Assembly: GCA_043747875.1 (NCBI GenBank)
Contig: JAYTOI010000047.1
Location: forward strand, 15,669 to 79,668
Direction of reading: 5' to 3'
Length of the DNA stretch: 64,000 nucleotides
Origin: CADEED01 sp043747875
GTDB lineage: Bacteria > Pseudomonadota > Gammaproteobacteria > Steroidobacterales > Steroidobacteraceae
Of this stretch, positions 35,492 to 44,169 are shown in pieces; the first letter of the stretch is position 1; the number at the start of each line of letters is the position of its first letter. Under the pieces are notes generated by a model. That model was not told where the DNA came from. It was given only the letters and a program-made list of their open reading frames with translations, and searched no databases. The translations under genes were made by a program, and so were the position numbers.

Positions 35492-36954
35492 AATCGAAGA
35501 GCTTAGAATTTCGATCAATTCGCGCCGGAATCGCCTCAATCCCTGGTGATGTGTCCGCGGACGCTGTGGGCGCGTATGAGGCGCGGTTGGAGGAAATTTA
35601 TGCGCCTCAAACTCACGCTGCCGCGCTCGATCCAACGACCCCAATAGTTGTTGGGCCGCGTGGGACTGGCAAGAGCTTTTGGTCGAGTGTGTTGGGACGC
35701 GAGGAAACTAGAGCTGCCGCATCTATCGCGTACCCGCGCCTCGGGCTCGGAAATGTCGTCACCTATTTTGGATTTACGGGAGTCGGTGGTCTTCAAGGAA
35801 TTACGGCAGAATCGCTTGACGAACTAGTTCCTCAGGACGCCGAAATTGGAGGCGCCAAAGCATTCTGGTGGGCGACGATTCTTCGTGCCATTGAGACCTA
35901 CGATAATGGAGGCGAATTAAGACCGCTTTCAGACCTCGTTCCATTGGCGGTCGACCGTGCAGGTCGTGAAAAACGAATTGCGGAGATAGATAGTCGTCTC
36001 GGAAACTCAAAAAAAGTATTACTCATCGTTTATGACGCACTTGACACTGTCGCCAGAACTTGGCCGCGTCGACGACTGTTGACCGAAGCGCTGTTTGAGG
36101 TTGTTTGGGGTATGAGGGCGTTTAGGTCGGTGCGCATGAAGTTGTTCTTGCGCCCTGACCAAGTTGACGATGACGCGCTTCGATTCGTAGAACTACCGAA
36201 GCTAAGAACCGGAGCAGTGCGGTTGGCTTGGTCTGGCACCGATTTGTACGGCCTTCTCTTTTCGCGCTTGGCGCTTGCAAATGAGGCAGTTGTACAGGAG
36301 TCATTTAGGAAAATTACGACTCATGTGGGCGCTGGTGTCGCAGATCGCTCGAAGATTCTCGCGGGCGAGTGGTCATTGAGCCACAACACAGAACTGCAGA
36401 CCAAAGTCGTTGAAATTCTCGCGGGGCCCTACATGGCCACGGGGACATATGGCTATAAGAAAGGCAAGACCTATGATTGGCCTTTGACGCATTTGGCGGA
36501 TGCATTTGACGAAGTTACCCCTCGCAGTTTTCTGGGGCTAATGATCGCTGCCGCAAAGTTTGGTGAGCCACCGCAAGATCGCGCGATCACACCGGATGGT
36601 ATTCGTCATGGTTTACGAGACGCGTCAAGAACTCGTGTTGATCAACTTCATCAAGAATTTCATTGGATCAAGGGCGTTCTCGCGCCTCTGGCGGGTTTGC
36701 TGCTGCCGACACGTCAAGAAGATGTGTTCGCGGCTTGGAAGAAGACGAATACGATTCAAACTCTTTTGCGTGACGCGATGAAGAGCAACTATATGCCGCC
36801 GTTTCCTGATAAGTCGGGAAGCGAGTCCGCTTTGCTCGTCGCCCTTCAAAAGATTGGCGTAATGTTTCGTCGAAAGGATGAGCGTATCGATATGCCGGAC
36901 TTGTTCCGTGTTGCTGCGAAATTGCTGAAGAAAGGCGCTCCCGCGCCCACGTAG
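35488..36954 (+). CDS. P-loop ATPase partner (GPRGTGKS Walker A)
   Basis: 488 residues. Walker A is GPRGTGKS at 56-63; Walker B is probably VLLIVYDALD (about 185-194), followed by LFLRPDQVDDDALRF, a sensor-like strand pattern resembling STAND/AAA-type NTPases. The C-terminal 180 residues (YDWPLTHLADAFDEVTPRSFLGLM..., IKGVLAPLAGLLLPTRQEDVFAAW, LFRVAAKLLKKG) are helical and probably end in a winged helix. No nuclease, TIR, protease or membrane segment was recognised, so any effector activity must lie in an unrecognised domain or the HEPN-like partner. Translationally coupled to the KGGVGR gene by ATGA. AT-rich codon use as for its two partners. Confidence 0.78.
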   Translation: MKSKSLEFRSIRAGIASIPGDVSADAVGAYEARLEEIYAPQTHAAALDPTTPIVVGPRGTGKSFWSSVLGREETRAAASIAYPRLGLGNVVTYFGFTGVGGLQGITAESLDELVPQDAEIGGAKAFWWATILRAIETYDNGGELRPLSDLVPLAVDRAGREKRIAEIDSRLGNSKKVLLIVYDALDTVARTWPRRRLLTEALFEVVWGMRAFRSVRMKLFLRPDQVDDDALRFVELPKLRTGAVRLAWSGTDLYGLLFSRLALANEAVVQESFRKITTHVGAGVADRSKILAGEWSLSHNTELQTKVVEILAGPYMATGTYGYKKGKTYDWPLTHLADAFDEVTPRSFLGLMIAAAKFGEPPQDRAITPDGIRHGLRDASRTRVDQLHQEFHWIKGVLAPLAGLLLPTRQEDVFAAWKKTNTIQTLLRDAMKSNYMPPFPDKSGSESALLVALQKIGVMFRRKDERIDMPDLFRVAAKLLKKGAPAPT

Positions 36955-36963
36955 TGCTCTGAA

Positions 36964-37377
36964 ATGCCAATCACGCACATGCAGCACTTCATGGTGCTCG
37001 CCAAGGATCTGGAGAAGACACGCGCATTCTACTGCGACGTTCTGGGTTTCCGCACAGGGCCGCGGCCGCCCTTCCAGTTCGAGGGATTGTGGATCTACGC
37101 CGGCGACGTTGCCTGCATCCACGTCGGCGAGCGCGCGAGCTACGACGCCACTTCGCGCAGCGCTGCGAATCCCGCGGATCCGAACGACCACGGCAGCGGC
37201 AGCGTCGACCATATCGCGTTCGCCGCCACGGATTACGATGAGCTCGTCACCCGCTTCGAGAAACTCGGTGTGCGTTATCGCGCCACGCGCGTGCCAGGCA
37301 AGGATCTGCGTCAGCTCTTCGTGTTCGATCCGGATGGCATCCAGATCGAGATCAACATCCGCTCACAAGCCGCCTAA
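36964..37377 (+). CDS. VOC family (glyoxalase/dioxygenase-like) protein
   Basis: 137 residues with two beta-alpha-beta-beta-beta modules. MQHFMVLAKDLEKTRAFYCDVLGFR supplies the first metal His, VDHIAFAATDYDEL the second and IQIEINIR the Glu, the usual ligand set of vicinal oxygen chelate enzymes. Could be a lyase, isomerase or dioxygenase; the substrate is not evident. GC content returns to the genome norm at this gene, marking the right edge of the KGGVGR island. Converges with the esterase gene with a 4-bp overlap. Confidence 0.87.
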   Translation: MPITHMQHFMVLAKDLEKTRAFYCDVLGFRTGPRPPFQFEGLWIYAGDVACIHVGERASYDATSRSAANPADPNDHGSGSVDHIAFAATDYDELVTRFEKLGVRYRATRVPGKDLRQLFVFDPDGIQIEINIRSQAA

Positions 37378-38087
37378 CAAACCTGCCCTAATAAATCCGC
37401 GAGGGGCCTGGGGCACGAGTAGAACGGCGAGTGGTCGCTGTCGAGCGTGTACACCGGGTCGCAAGGCAGCGCCGCCTGCATGCGCCGTTGGGCGGTCAGC
37501 GAGATCGTCCGATCCCGTGTGCATTCGACATAGGCGCGCGGCACGCGCGCGAAGTGTTCGCCCAGCGACAGCGGCGTCACCAGTGGTTTGAGCGGCTCGG
37601 GGGTCAATCGCAGCGCCGCGCGCGTCGCATCTTCGGGCGAGCACATGCCGTGGAAGGCTTCGTGCACGACCTGCGCGCGCAGCGTACAGGTGACACCGCG
37701 CACTGCGGGAATCATGTTGGGCGCGATCAGCGACTCGCTATCCGTCCGCGCCTCGGCCGCGATCGTCTGGCCACTGGGCAGAAGATAGGCGGCGAGGTAC
37801 ACCAGCCGTCGGATGCCCCGCGGCAGGAGCTCCGCCACCTGGCTCGCGACGATTCCGCCGCGGCTGTGCGCGACCATCACCACTGGTTCGGGCGCGGCGC
37901 GCACGAGTTCGGCAACGGTACTCGCCCACAAATCGAGCGTGATGAGTCCAGGCTCGGTGCGATCGGCGCCCATCCCCGGCAGGTCGCGCGCGATGACGGA
38001 GTGTCCCTGGGATTCGAGCAATGGCGTCAGCCGCTCCCAGCACCAGGCACCGTGCCACGCGCCGTGGACGAGCACGAAGTGCGACAA
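37374..38087 (-). CDS. Alpha/beta hydrolase (methylesterase/EstC-like)
   Basis: 237 residues. FVLVHGAWHGAWCWERLTPLLE is the oxyanion-hole segment typical of plant methylesterase/hydroxynitrile lyase-like bacterial esterases. The triad reads S in AHSRGG, D in ECTRDRTI and H in DSDHSPF. Cytosolic. Starts 3 bp after the apt stop on the same strand, so likely co-transcribed. Confidence 0.88.
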   Translation of the reverse strand: MSHFVLVHGAWHGAWCWERLTPLLESQGHSVIARDLPGMGADRTEPGLITLDLWASTVAELVRAAPEPVVMVAHSRGGIVASQVAELLPRGIRRLVYLAAYLLPSGQTIAAEARTDSESLIAPNMIPAVRGVTCTLRAQVVHEAFHGMCSPEDATRAALRLTPEPLKPLVTPLSLGEHFARVPRAYVECTRDRTISLTAQRRMQAALPCDPVYTLDSDHSPFYSCPRPLADLLGQVC

Positions 38088-38090
38088 CTC

Positions 38091-38627
38091 TCAGAACTCC
38101 AGCAGCGCGCGTATCTCGATGCCGGCCGCGCGCAGGCGTGCGGCGCCGCCGAGCCCCGGCAGATCGATGACGAAGCAGGCCGCGAGCACCTGCGCGCCGG
38201 CCAGATGCAGCAGGTTGGCCGCCGCGGTGGCCGTGCCGCCCGTGGCGATCAGGTCGTCGAGCAGCAGCACCTTCTCGCCGGCTCGGACTGCGTCCTTGTG
38301 CATCTCCATTTCGTCGACGCCGTACTCGAGCGAGTACGCCACGCGCACGGTTTCGTGCGGCAGCTTGCCTCGTTTGCGAATCGGCACGAAACCGGATTTG
38401 AGGCGATGCGCGACCGCGCCGCCGAGGATGAACCCGCGCGCTTCGATGCCGGCGACCTTGTCGACGCCCGTGTCGAGCCACGACTCGCATAGGGAGTCGA
38501 TCGCCATCTCGAATGCGCGTCGGTCGCGCAACAGGGTGGTGATGTCGCGGAACTGGATGCCGGGCTTCGGATAGTTGTCGATCGTGCGGATCGACTGACT
38601 GAGAAAGGCGCGTTGCTCTTCGTTCAC
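38091..38627 (-). CDS. apt: Adenine phosphoribosyltransferase
   Basis: 178 residues, normal length. Converts adenine and PRPP to AMP in purine salvage. Shows IDNYPKPGIQFRDIT at the start, GIEARGFILGGAVA, the mobile-loop segment and the PRPP-binding motif VLLLDDLIATGGTA. Only 3 bp separate it from the downstream esterase gene. Confidence 0.95.
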   Translation of the reverse strand: MNEEQRAFLSQSIRTIDNYPKPGIQFRDITTLLRDRRAFEMAIDSLCESWLDTGVDKVAGIEARGFILGGAVAHRLKSGFVPIRKRGKLPHETVRVAYSLEYGVDEMEMHKDAVRAGEKVLLLDDLIATGGTATAAANLLHLAGAQVLAACFVIDLPGLGGAARLRAAGIEIRALLEF

Positions 38628-38713
38628 GTCGTGGCCCGGAAGTGGTGAGTCCAGTGTAGAGATTTATGCAAGACTGTGTCCACACGTCGTTCGTTCGCTT
38701 GCAGGTGTGAAGG

Positions 38714-39709
38714 ATGTTTGGACGAGTATTCCTGGTTCTGATGGCCGGCACGGTGGCCGCGAGTGCCGGGCAATTCCCGCTCGGCGACGCCGATGCGGTC
38801 ATGTTCGGCGAGGTCGAGGAGATCACGGCATTCGGCGAGGACACGCTGCCCGATCTCGCGCGCCGCTATGGCCTCGGCTACGAGGAGATCCAACGCGCGA
38901 ATCCGGGCGTCGATCTATGGCTGCCGGGCGAGGGCACGCCGATCGTGATTCCCGGGCAGCGCCTGCTGCCATCCGGCACGCGCGCGGGCATGGTCGTCAA
39001 TCTACCCGAGCACCGGGTCTACTATTTCCCGAAGCCGAAGAAAGGCGAAACGCCGCAGGTCGTCACTTTTCCGGTGAGCATCGGCAAGATGGATTGGGCC
39101 ACGCCGCTGGGCCAGACGAAGATCGTCGACAAACGCAAGAATCCGACCTGGACGCCGCCCGAGTCGGTACGCCAGGAGCACGCCGAGCGTGGCGATCCGT
39201 TGCCCAAGGTGGTGAAGTCGGGGCCGGACAATCCGCTCGGCCTGTACGCGATGCGTCTCGACATCCATCCCGGCGCCTATCTGATCCACGGCACTAACAA
39301 CCCCATCGCGGTCGGCATGGCGATCACGCACGGCTGCATCCGCATGTATCCCGAGGACATCGCGGCGCTGTTCCCGCTGGTGCCGGTGGGCACGCCCGTG
39401 TGGCTGGTCAACGAGCCGGTGAAAGTGGCGCGCATCGGCGGCCAGGTGTGGCTCGAAGTGCACCCGCCGATCGACGCGCAGGGACAGCGTACGGAGGTCG
39501 ACCTCGAGGGCTTCTACGCGCTGGTGAACGCCGCGCTCGGCGAAACGCCCGCGGCGATTCATTGGGACTTCGTCATGGAGACCCTGAAACAGGCCGCCGG
39601 AATTCCCCAGATGATCGGCATCGAGATGGACCCCGGTGTCGTGCCGCCCGAGGCTGCGCCCGTGCCGGCGCTGATGGATCCGGCCGCGTCACCGGCGTCG
39701 GTGCACTAG
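38714..39709 (+). CDS. L,D-transpeptidase (YkuD/ErfK type) with LysM-like domain
   Basis: 331 residues. A short signal peptide (VFLVLMAGTVAASAG) leads to a LysM-like region (DTLPDLARRYGLGYEEIQRANPGVD...IVIPG) and the YkuD domain, whose catalytic site is IHGTNNP...THGCIRMYPEDI, with the nucleophilic Cys in HGCIRM. Acts in the periplasm on peptidoglycan, making 3-3 cross-links or attaching Braun-type lipoprotein. The C-terminal 100 residues are a family-typical extension. Ends exactly where the convergent fused transporter/spermidine synthase-like gene ends. Confidence 0.92.
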   Translation: MFGRVFLVLMAGTVAASAGQFPLGDADAVMFGEVEEITAFGEDTLPDLARRYGLGYEEIQRANPGVDLWLPGEGTPIVIPGQRLLPSGTRAGMVVNLPEHRVYYFPKPKKGETPQVVTFPVSIGKMDWATPLGQTKIVDKRKNPTWTPPESVRQEHAERGDPLPKVVKSGPDNPLGLYAMRLDIHPGAYLIHGTNNPIAVGMAITHGCIRMYPEDIAALFPLVPVGTPVWLVNEPVKVARIGGQVWLEVHPPIDAQGQRTEVDLEGFYALVNAALGETPAAIHWDFVMETLKQAAGIPQMIGIEMDPGVVPPEAAPVPALMDPAASPASVH

Positions 39710-42700
39710 CTACTTAGGGTCGAGCGAGCGCGTCACATCCGCGCGCACTTCCTCGATGCGCGCCTGGTCGGCGTGCGGCAGCTTCCCGGCATCGGCGAGG
39801 ACCTTGCGCAGGGCCTGCGCGTCCTGCCGCAGCGTTTCCGCCGAGGCGGCGCCTTGTGCGCCGAGTCCCTGGGCGACCCGCGTGTAGTTCGCGACGGATT
39901 CGGCGACCACCTCCGGGCGCTCAGCCGAGAATCCGCCGCGGGCGCGCAGCGCGTACAGATTCAGCGTCGGATACATGATGACCAGCCGGTCGATCATCGC
40001 GATGGTTTCGTCGCCGAAACGCCGCTTCTGGTCCGGGTTCGTGACCTGCGTGCGCCAGCTCGCGCGCATCTCGAGCGCTTCGGAGTACCAGGCGTGGGTC
40101 CAGGGAACGCGAGCGAGATCCTGATCGGCGGCCGCGACCACCGCCCACTGCGATCGGGCCGCCGCGCGCGCGATTTCGAGGATGCGCGCGCCAGCGGGGT
40201 CTAGTTTCCGGGCGATCTCGGCGATGTTCTCGGGCGCTTCACCATTCGCGAGCCGGGAGAAGTACGGCCGCAGGTATTCCAGCCGCAGCGTCGCGTCGCC
40301 GGGAAACTCGTCGATCCCGAGTCTCAGTATTTCATCGGCCTCCCGAACTTTACCCTTGATCCGGTAGTAGTACGCGCGCGCGAATGCGCCATCCGCAGTG
40401 TCGCCGAGCAGCCGCGCGGCGCGCGCGACGCGATCGCCAATGCTCGGGTCGAGCGCCGCGAATACTCCATTGCGTCGCATGATGTGTGCGAAGTCGAGCT
40501 GGTGGCGCAGTACGCCGTAGACGAAGGAATCTGCGCGCTGCAGCGGGTCCATGCCGGCGAGGATGCGCCCACTGGTTTCGCCCGTCATGCCGCGCTGCTT
40601 TTCCCATACGCTCGACGTGGCGATGCGATTTTCATCATCGGTGATCAGCGGCGCGCCGGCGGCGAGGTGGCGCGCGCCTTCGTCATCGAGCACCAGAGCC
40701 GCGACGAGATCCTCCGTGTTGTTGATGCCGTAGCGCGCGTAGTGCAGCGGCGCGTGGCGGAGCGGCAATCCGGTTTTCGCGAGGTGCTCCTCGAGGTCGA
40801 GTGGCGCGTCGCTGGCGAGAAAGACGATGGTGTTGGGGTCGGGCCGATAGATGCGCACTTCGCCGAACACGGACAGCAGCGTCGCGGTCAGCGAGCGCAG
40901 CAGATCCTCGTCCATGAAGATCACGTTCATCCACTGCACGAACACGCCGTTGGGGGTGAGATGTTGGTGCGCGAGTTCCATGAACTCGCGGGTATATAGA
41001 TGTGACGCACCCGCGGTCCAGGGATGCGAAGGCTGGGAGACGATGGCGTCGTAGCGATGCGACGTGAGCCGCAATGCGCCGCGCGCGTCGTTGCTGATGA
41101 CGTTCACGCGGGAGTCCATGAGCGGATTGCGCCGCCGCAGGCCTGACGTCGCGCGATTCGCTTCGAGCACCTTCGGTTCGAGCTCGATGACGTCCACCTT
41201 GCGGACCGAGGGCGGCACACCCTCGACGACGACGCCGCCACCGAAACCGACGATGAGCATGTCGCGGGTGTTCGGCCGCGCGATCACGGCGAGCGGAGAG
41301 AGCCAGAATTCACCGCTGAAGCGGGGCACGGAACCCGGCCCGTCCATGAGCGCCTCGGGCAAACCATTGGTGCGCAGCGCGAGACCGCCGTCCTGCGCGA
41401 GCATGACCACGCTCGCGCCGCGGCCGACGTCGTAGTACAGGATGCGACCGGTGTTGCCGACGTTGAGCGGCGAGGTCACGAGCAGACGTTGCGGGACACC
41501 CGGCTGGAAGAATGCGGAGGCGCCCACCGCCACGACCGAAGCGGCGATGGCGAGCTTGCGGTTGATCTGCGGCAGCAGCCACAGAGTGGCGACGCCGAGG
41601 GCGGCGCTCGCCCATACCGCGACCTGAATCGCGCCCTCGTACCTGAGTGCTGGGATGAGGACGAAGCCGGCCGCGAGCGAGCCGATGATGGCGCCGACCG
41701 TGTTCCAGGCGTAGACGCGGGCGCTGGCCGGCGCGGCGTCGGCCGCGTCGTTCGCGAGCACGCGCACCGCGAGTGGATAGGTGGTGCCGATGGCGAGCGT
41801 CATCGGCAACAGCAGCAATCCGGAGAACAGCGCGTTCATCGGCAGCGGGATGAACCAGTCCGCCCGCACGTTCTGGAGCAGGCCGGCGGTCTCGGGCAGC
41901 AGCCGCTCGAGCTGTAGATAGGCGAGCGCGGCCGCGGCCGCGGCGACGATCAGCGCAATGGCGAGCGCGGTGGCGGCGCGCGCGCGCGTGCGTGCTACGC
42001 CTGCGCCGATGCCACCACCAGCGGCGATTCCGACCAGGAAGCTCGCCACCATGACGCCGAACGAATAGATGCTGCTGCCGACGACGTGCGACAACATGCG
42101 CGTCCACAGCACTTCCTGGAAGAACGCGACGGCACCCGCAAGCAGCATGAGCGGCAGCACCCACGCGGGACCCGGCAGAGCGCGGAACGATGCCGGGCGC
42201 GCCGGCGCGGCAGCGACGCGCTGATCAGGGCTGGGGTCGAGCTCGTAGCCCTTGGGCGGAACGATGAGCGGCGCGCGGCGCGCCAAGCCGACGGCGAGCA
42301 GGAACACGATGCCGTTCAAGGTCGCGCCGGCCCAGATGGTGCGCGTGAGGCCGAGCTCGGGCAGCAGGAAGAACGCCGTGCCGAGGGCGCCGACGACCGC
42401 GCCCGCGGTGTTCATCGCATACAGCAGTCCGATGCGGCGGCCGATCTGGCGCTCCTCCGCGACGGCATATCGCGCCAGCATCGGCAGCGTCGCGCCCATG
42501 AGCGTGGTCGGCAACGCGAGCGCGACGAAGGCGCTCCCCAGATAGAAGAGAGTCGTCGCCGCGTGATCGCTGGAGGGCGGTTCTGCCTGCCCGCCGAACA
42601 AGGCGCGCAGCGTGTAGTCCGCGGCCCAGAGGAAAAACGGCACGGCGAGGATGGCGCTGCCGGCGATTCCGATCTCGAGAAACGCATACGTGAGCACCGG

Positions 42701-42949
42701 CCGCGTCACGCGCGGCACGAATCGCTCCGCGAGGAATGCGCCCAGCGCGAGTCCGCCCATGTAGGCCGCGAGTACCGTGGCCACCGCCAGCTCAGACGTG
42801 CCGAACACGATGGCGAACTGACGCGTCCACGCAGTTTGATAGACGAGGGCGGCGACGCCGCTGAGGATGAAGCAACCGCACAGCAGTGTCAGTGCGCCTG
42901 ACGAAATCGCGGCGGGAGTCGGATTGACAGAGGCGGCGTTTGTGGACAT
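39710..42949 (-). CDS. Fused multi-spanning membrane / spermidine synthase-like protein with TPR-like tail
   Basis: 1079 residues in three parts: about 12-14 membrane helices (residues 15-480; begins LLCGCFILSGVAALVYQTAWTRQFA, typical of fused MFS/spermidine synthase proteins), a spermidine synthase-like Rossmann domain (about 520-760; MLIVGFGGGVVVEG, IELEPKVLEANR, YDAIVSQPSHPWTAGASHLYT) and a helical C-terminal region of about 300 residues with TPR-like periodicity. The aminopropyltransferase activity is doubtful because the canonical acidic putrescine-binding residue set was not recognised. Role unknown; probably an integral membrane enzyme acting on an envelope substrate. Confidence 0.8.
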   Translation of the reverse strand: MSTNAASVNPTPAAISSGALTLLCGCFILSGVAALVYQTAWTRQFAIVFGTSELAVATVLAAYMGGLALGAFLAERFVPRVTRPVLTYAFLEIGIAGSAILAVPFFLWAADYTLRALFGGQAEPPSSDHAATTLFYLGSAFVALALPTTLMGATLPMLARYAVAEERQIGRRIGLLYAMNTAGAVVGALGTAFFLLPELGLTRTIWAGATLNGIVFLLAVGLARRAPLIVPPKGYELDPSPDQRVAAAPARPASFRALPGPAWVLPLMLLAGAVAFFQEVLWTRMLSHVVGSSIYSFGVMVASFLVGIAAGGGIGAGVARTRARAATALAIALIVAAAAAALAYLQLERLLPETAGLLQNVRADWFIPLPMNALFSGLLLLPMTLAIGTTYPLAVRVLANDAADAAPASARVYAWNTVGAIIGSLAAGFVLIPALRYEGAIQVAVWASAALGVATLWLLPQINRKLAIAASVVAVGASAFFQPGVPQRLLVTSPLNVGNTGRILYYDVGRGASVVMLAQDGGLALRTNGLPEALMDGPGSVPRFSGEFWLSPLAVIARPNTRDMLIVGFGGGVVVEGVPPSVRKVDVIELEPKVLEANRATSGLRRRNPLMDSRVNVISNDARGALRLTSHRYDAIVSQPSHPWTAGASHLYTREFMELAHQHLTPNGVFVQWMNVIFMDEDLLRSLTATLLSVFGEVRIYRPDPNTIVFLASDAPLDLEEHLAKTGLPLRHAPLHYARYGINNTEDLVAALVLDDEGARHLAAGAPLITDDENRIATSSVWEKQRGMTGETSGRILAGMDPLQRADSFVYGVLRHQLDFAHIMRRNGVFAALDPSIGDRVARAARLLGDTADGAFARAYYYRIKGKVREADEILRLGIDEFPGDATLRLEYLRPYFSRLANGEAPENIAEIARKLDPAGARILEIARAAARSQWAVVAAADQDLARVPWTHAWYSEALEMRASWRTQVTNPDQKRRFGDETIAMIDRLVIMYPTLNLYALRARGGFSAERPEVVAESVANYTRVAQGLGAQGAASAETLRQDAQALRKVLADAGKLPHADQARIEEVRADVTRSLDPK

Positions 42950-42958
42950 GGTCGCGAA

Positions 42959-43792
42959 GTGTACAGTTTTCGCGCCAACGGCCTCATCACGCTAACCACC
43001 GACTTCGGGCTGCGCCAGCCGTTCGTCGGCATCATGAAAGGCGTGATGCTGGCGCACTCCAAACATCTGCGCTTCATCGACATGGCGCACGATGTCAGCG
43101 CCTTCCAGCCGATCGAGGCCGGCTTCTGGCTGTCGCACACACTGCGCTATTTTCCCGCCGGCACGCTGCACGTCGCCGTGGTCGACCCGGGCGTGGGCAC
43201 GCCGCGCGATCTCATCGTCGCGCTGTCGGGCGAGCAGGCACTGCTCGCGCCCGATAACGGGCTGTTAGCTCCGCTCGCCGCGCGCGGCAAGGTCGATCGC
43301 ATCATTCGTGTCGACGCCACGCGGCTGGTGCAATTCGGGGTGAGCGACGTGAGCGCCACTTTCCACGGTCGCGACGTGTTCGCGCCGCTGGCGGCGGCCA
43401 TCGCTTCCGGGCGCTGCGACCCACTCGATCTCGGCCCCGAAGTGTCGTCGCTCGAGCAGGGCGGCTGGCCGGCGACGACCACGCGCGCGGATGGCGGTGT
43501 GGCCGGCGTCGTCGTCGCGGTCGATCGCTTCGGCAACCTCATTTCCAACATCGAATCGGCGTCTGTAGTGGCGCTGTCGTCGCCTTCGGTACTCATCGGG
43601 GGCCTGTTGCTGCCGTTCCGGCGCACCTATGGCGATGGCCAGCCCGGCGAGTACCTCGGGCTCATCAACTCCTTTGAGGTACTCGAAGTCGCCAGAGTGC
43701 GGGGAAGCGCCGCGGAGGGCTTGAATCTGGCCGTTGGGGCGCCCATTTCGGCGGTTCCGGGGGGTGCGACAGCCCAATTTCGGCGCAGTTGA
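42959..43792 (+). CDS. SAM hydroxide adenosyltransferase / chlorinase-fluorinase family protein
   Basis: 277 residues of the DUF62 family; these proteins hydrolyse S-adenosylmethionine to adenosine and methionine, while the halogenases are rare relatives. Motifs: LITLTTDFGLRQPFVGIMKG, HVAVVDPGVGTPR (Asp and Arg of the D-R-H set), APDNGLLAPL, TFHGRDVFAPLAA (the His of the set) and VVAVDRFGNLISNI. No fluorinase-type insertion loop was noticed, so hydroxide transfer is favoured. Starts with GTG and is divergent from the membrane protein gene with only 9 bp between them. Confidence 0.87.
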   Translation: MYSFRANGLITLTTDFGLRQPFVGIMKGVMLAHSKHLRFIDMAHDVSAFQPIEAGFWLSHTLRYFPAGTLHVAVVDPGVGTPRDLIVALSGEQALLAPDNGLLAPLAARGKVDRIIRVDATRLVQFGVSDVSATFHGRDVFAPLAAAIASGRCDPLDLGPEVSSLEQGGWPATTTRADGGVAGVVVAVDRFGNLISNIESASVVALSSPSVLIGGLLLPFRRTYGDGQPGEYLGLINSFEVLEVARVRGSAAEGLNLAVGAPISAVPGGATAQFRRS

Positions 43793-43816
43793 AACTCAAG
43801 CGGAATCCGCTATAGT
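43789..43816 (+). promoter_or_regulatory. Sigma-70-type promoter of the small acidic protein gene
   Basis: TTGAAA (43789-43794), 16-bp spacer and TATAGT (43811-43816). The spacer contains a small palindrome, GCGGAATCCGC (43800-43810). The -35 box overlaps the stop codon region of the preceding gene. Confidence 0.65.
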
Positions 43817-43886
43817 TCGCAGCCTCATTGCGCGCCCTCTGGGCTCGTAACTCACTGTTTCAAAAAGATTTTTCGCAGAAAAAACG

Positions 43887-44114
43887 ATGTCCGAACGGGA
43901 AAATGAGAGCTTCGATTTAGACGAAGAGTTCCTGGCCGAAGCGGAAGACAACACCGATTACGACCGGATCCTCGACAAGGTCGATCGTCGGGCTCGTCCG
44001 CAACCGGGTACGCCTAAACGAGGTAAGGCGGCTTGGAGCCGTCTTGAAGAAGTTTTGGCCGACCGTCGCCTCGAAAAAGATCTGAAGGATTCTTTCGAAG
44101 AAGACGAGCGGTAA
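43887..44114 (+). CDS. Small acidic protein, PA3496-like
   Basis: 75 residues, very rich in Asp/Glu/Arg. The N-terminal half is acidic (SFDLDEEFLAEAEDNTDYDRILDKVDRR); the C-terminal half (AWSRLEEVLADRRLEKDLKDSFEED) is a probable helix resembling the short PA3496-type family of gammaproteobacteria, whose role is not settled. It has its own good promoter and a 55-bp gap to lysAC, so it may be the leader gene of that transcript. Confidence 0.6.
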   Translation: MSERENESFDLDEEFLAEAEDNTDYDRILDKVDRRARPQPGTPKRGKAAWSRLEEVLADRRLEKDLKDSFEEDER

Positions 44115-44169
44115 GTCTCGTTCCCTTTCCAGTGAGTCGATCGCGCGCAAGCGCGGCAAGGATTGAGCA

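Noticed and set aside
42959..43792. Fluorinase or chlorinase producing organohalogens, suggested by the family name and the nearby halogenase-like genes
   Set aside because: The sequence follows the common hydroxide-transferring group, no insertion loop was seen, and it is 16 kb from the halogenase-like genes in unrelated context.
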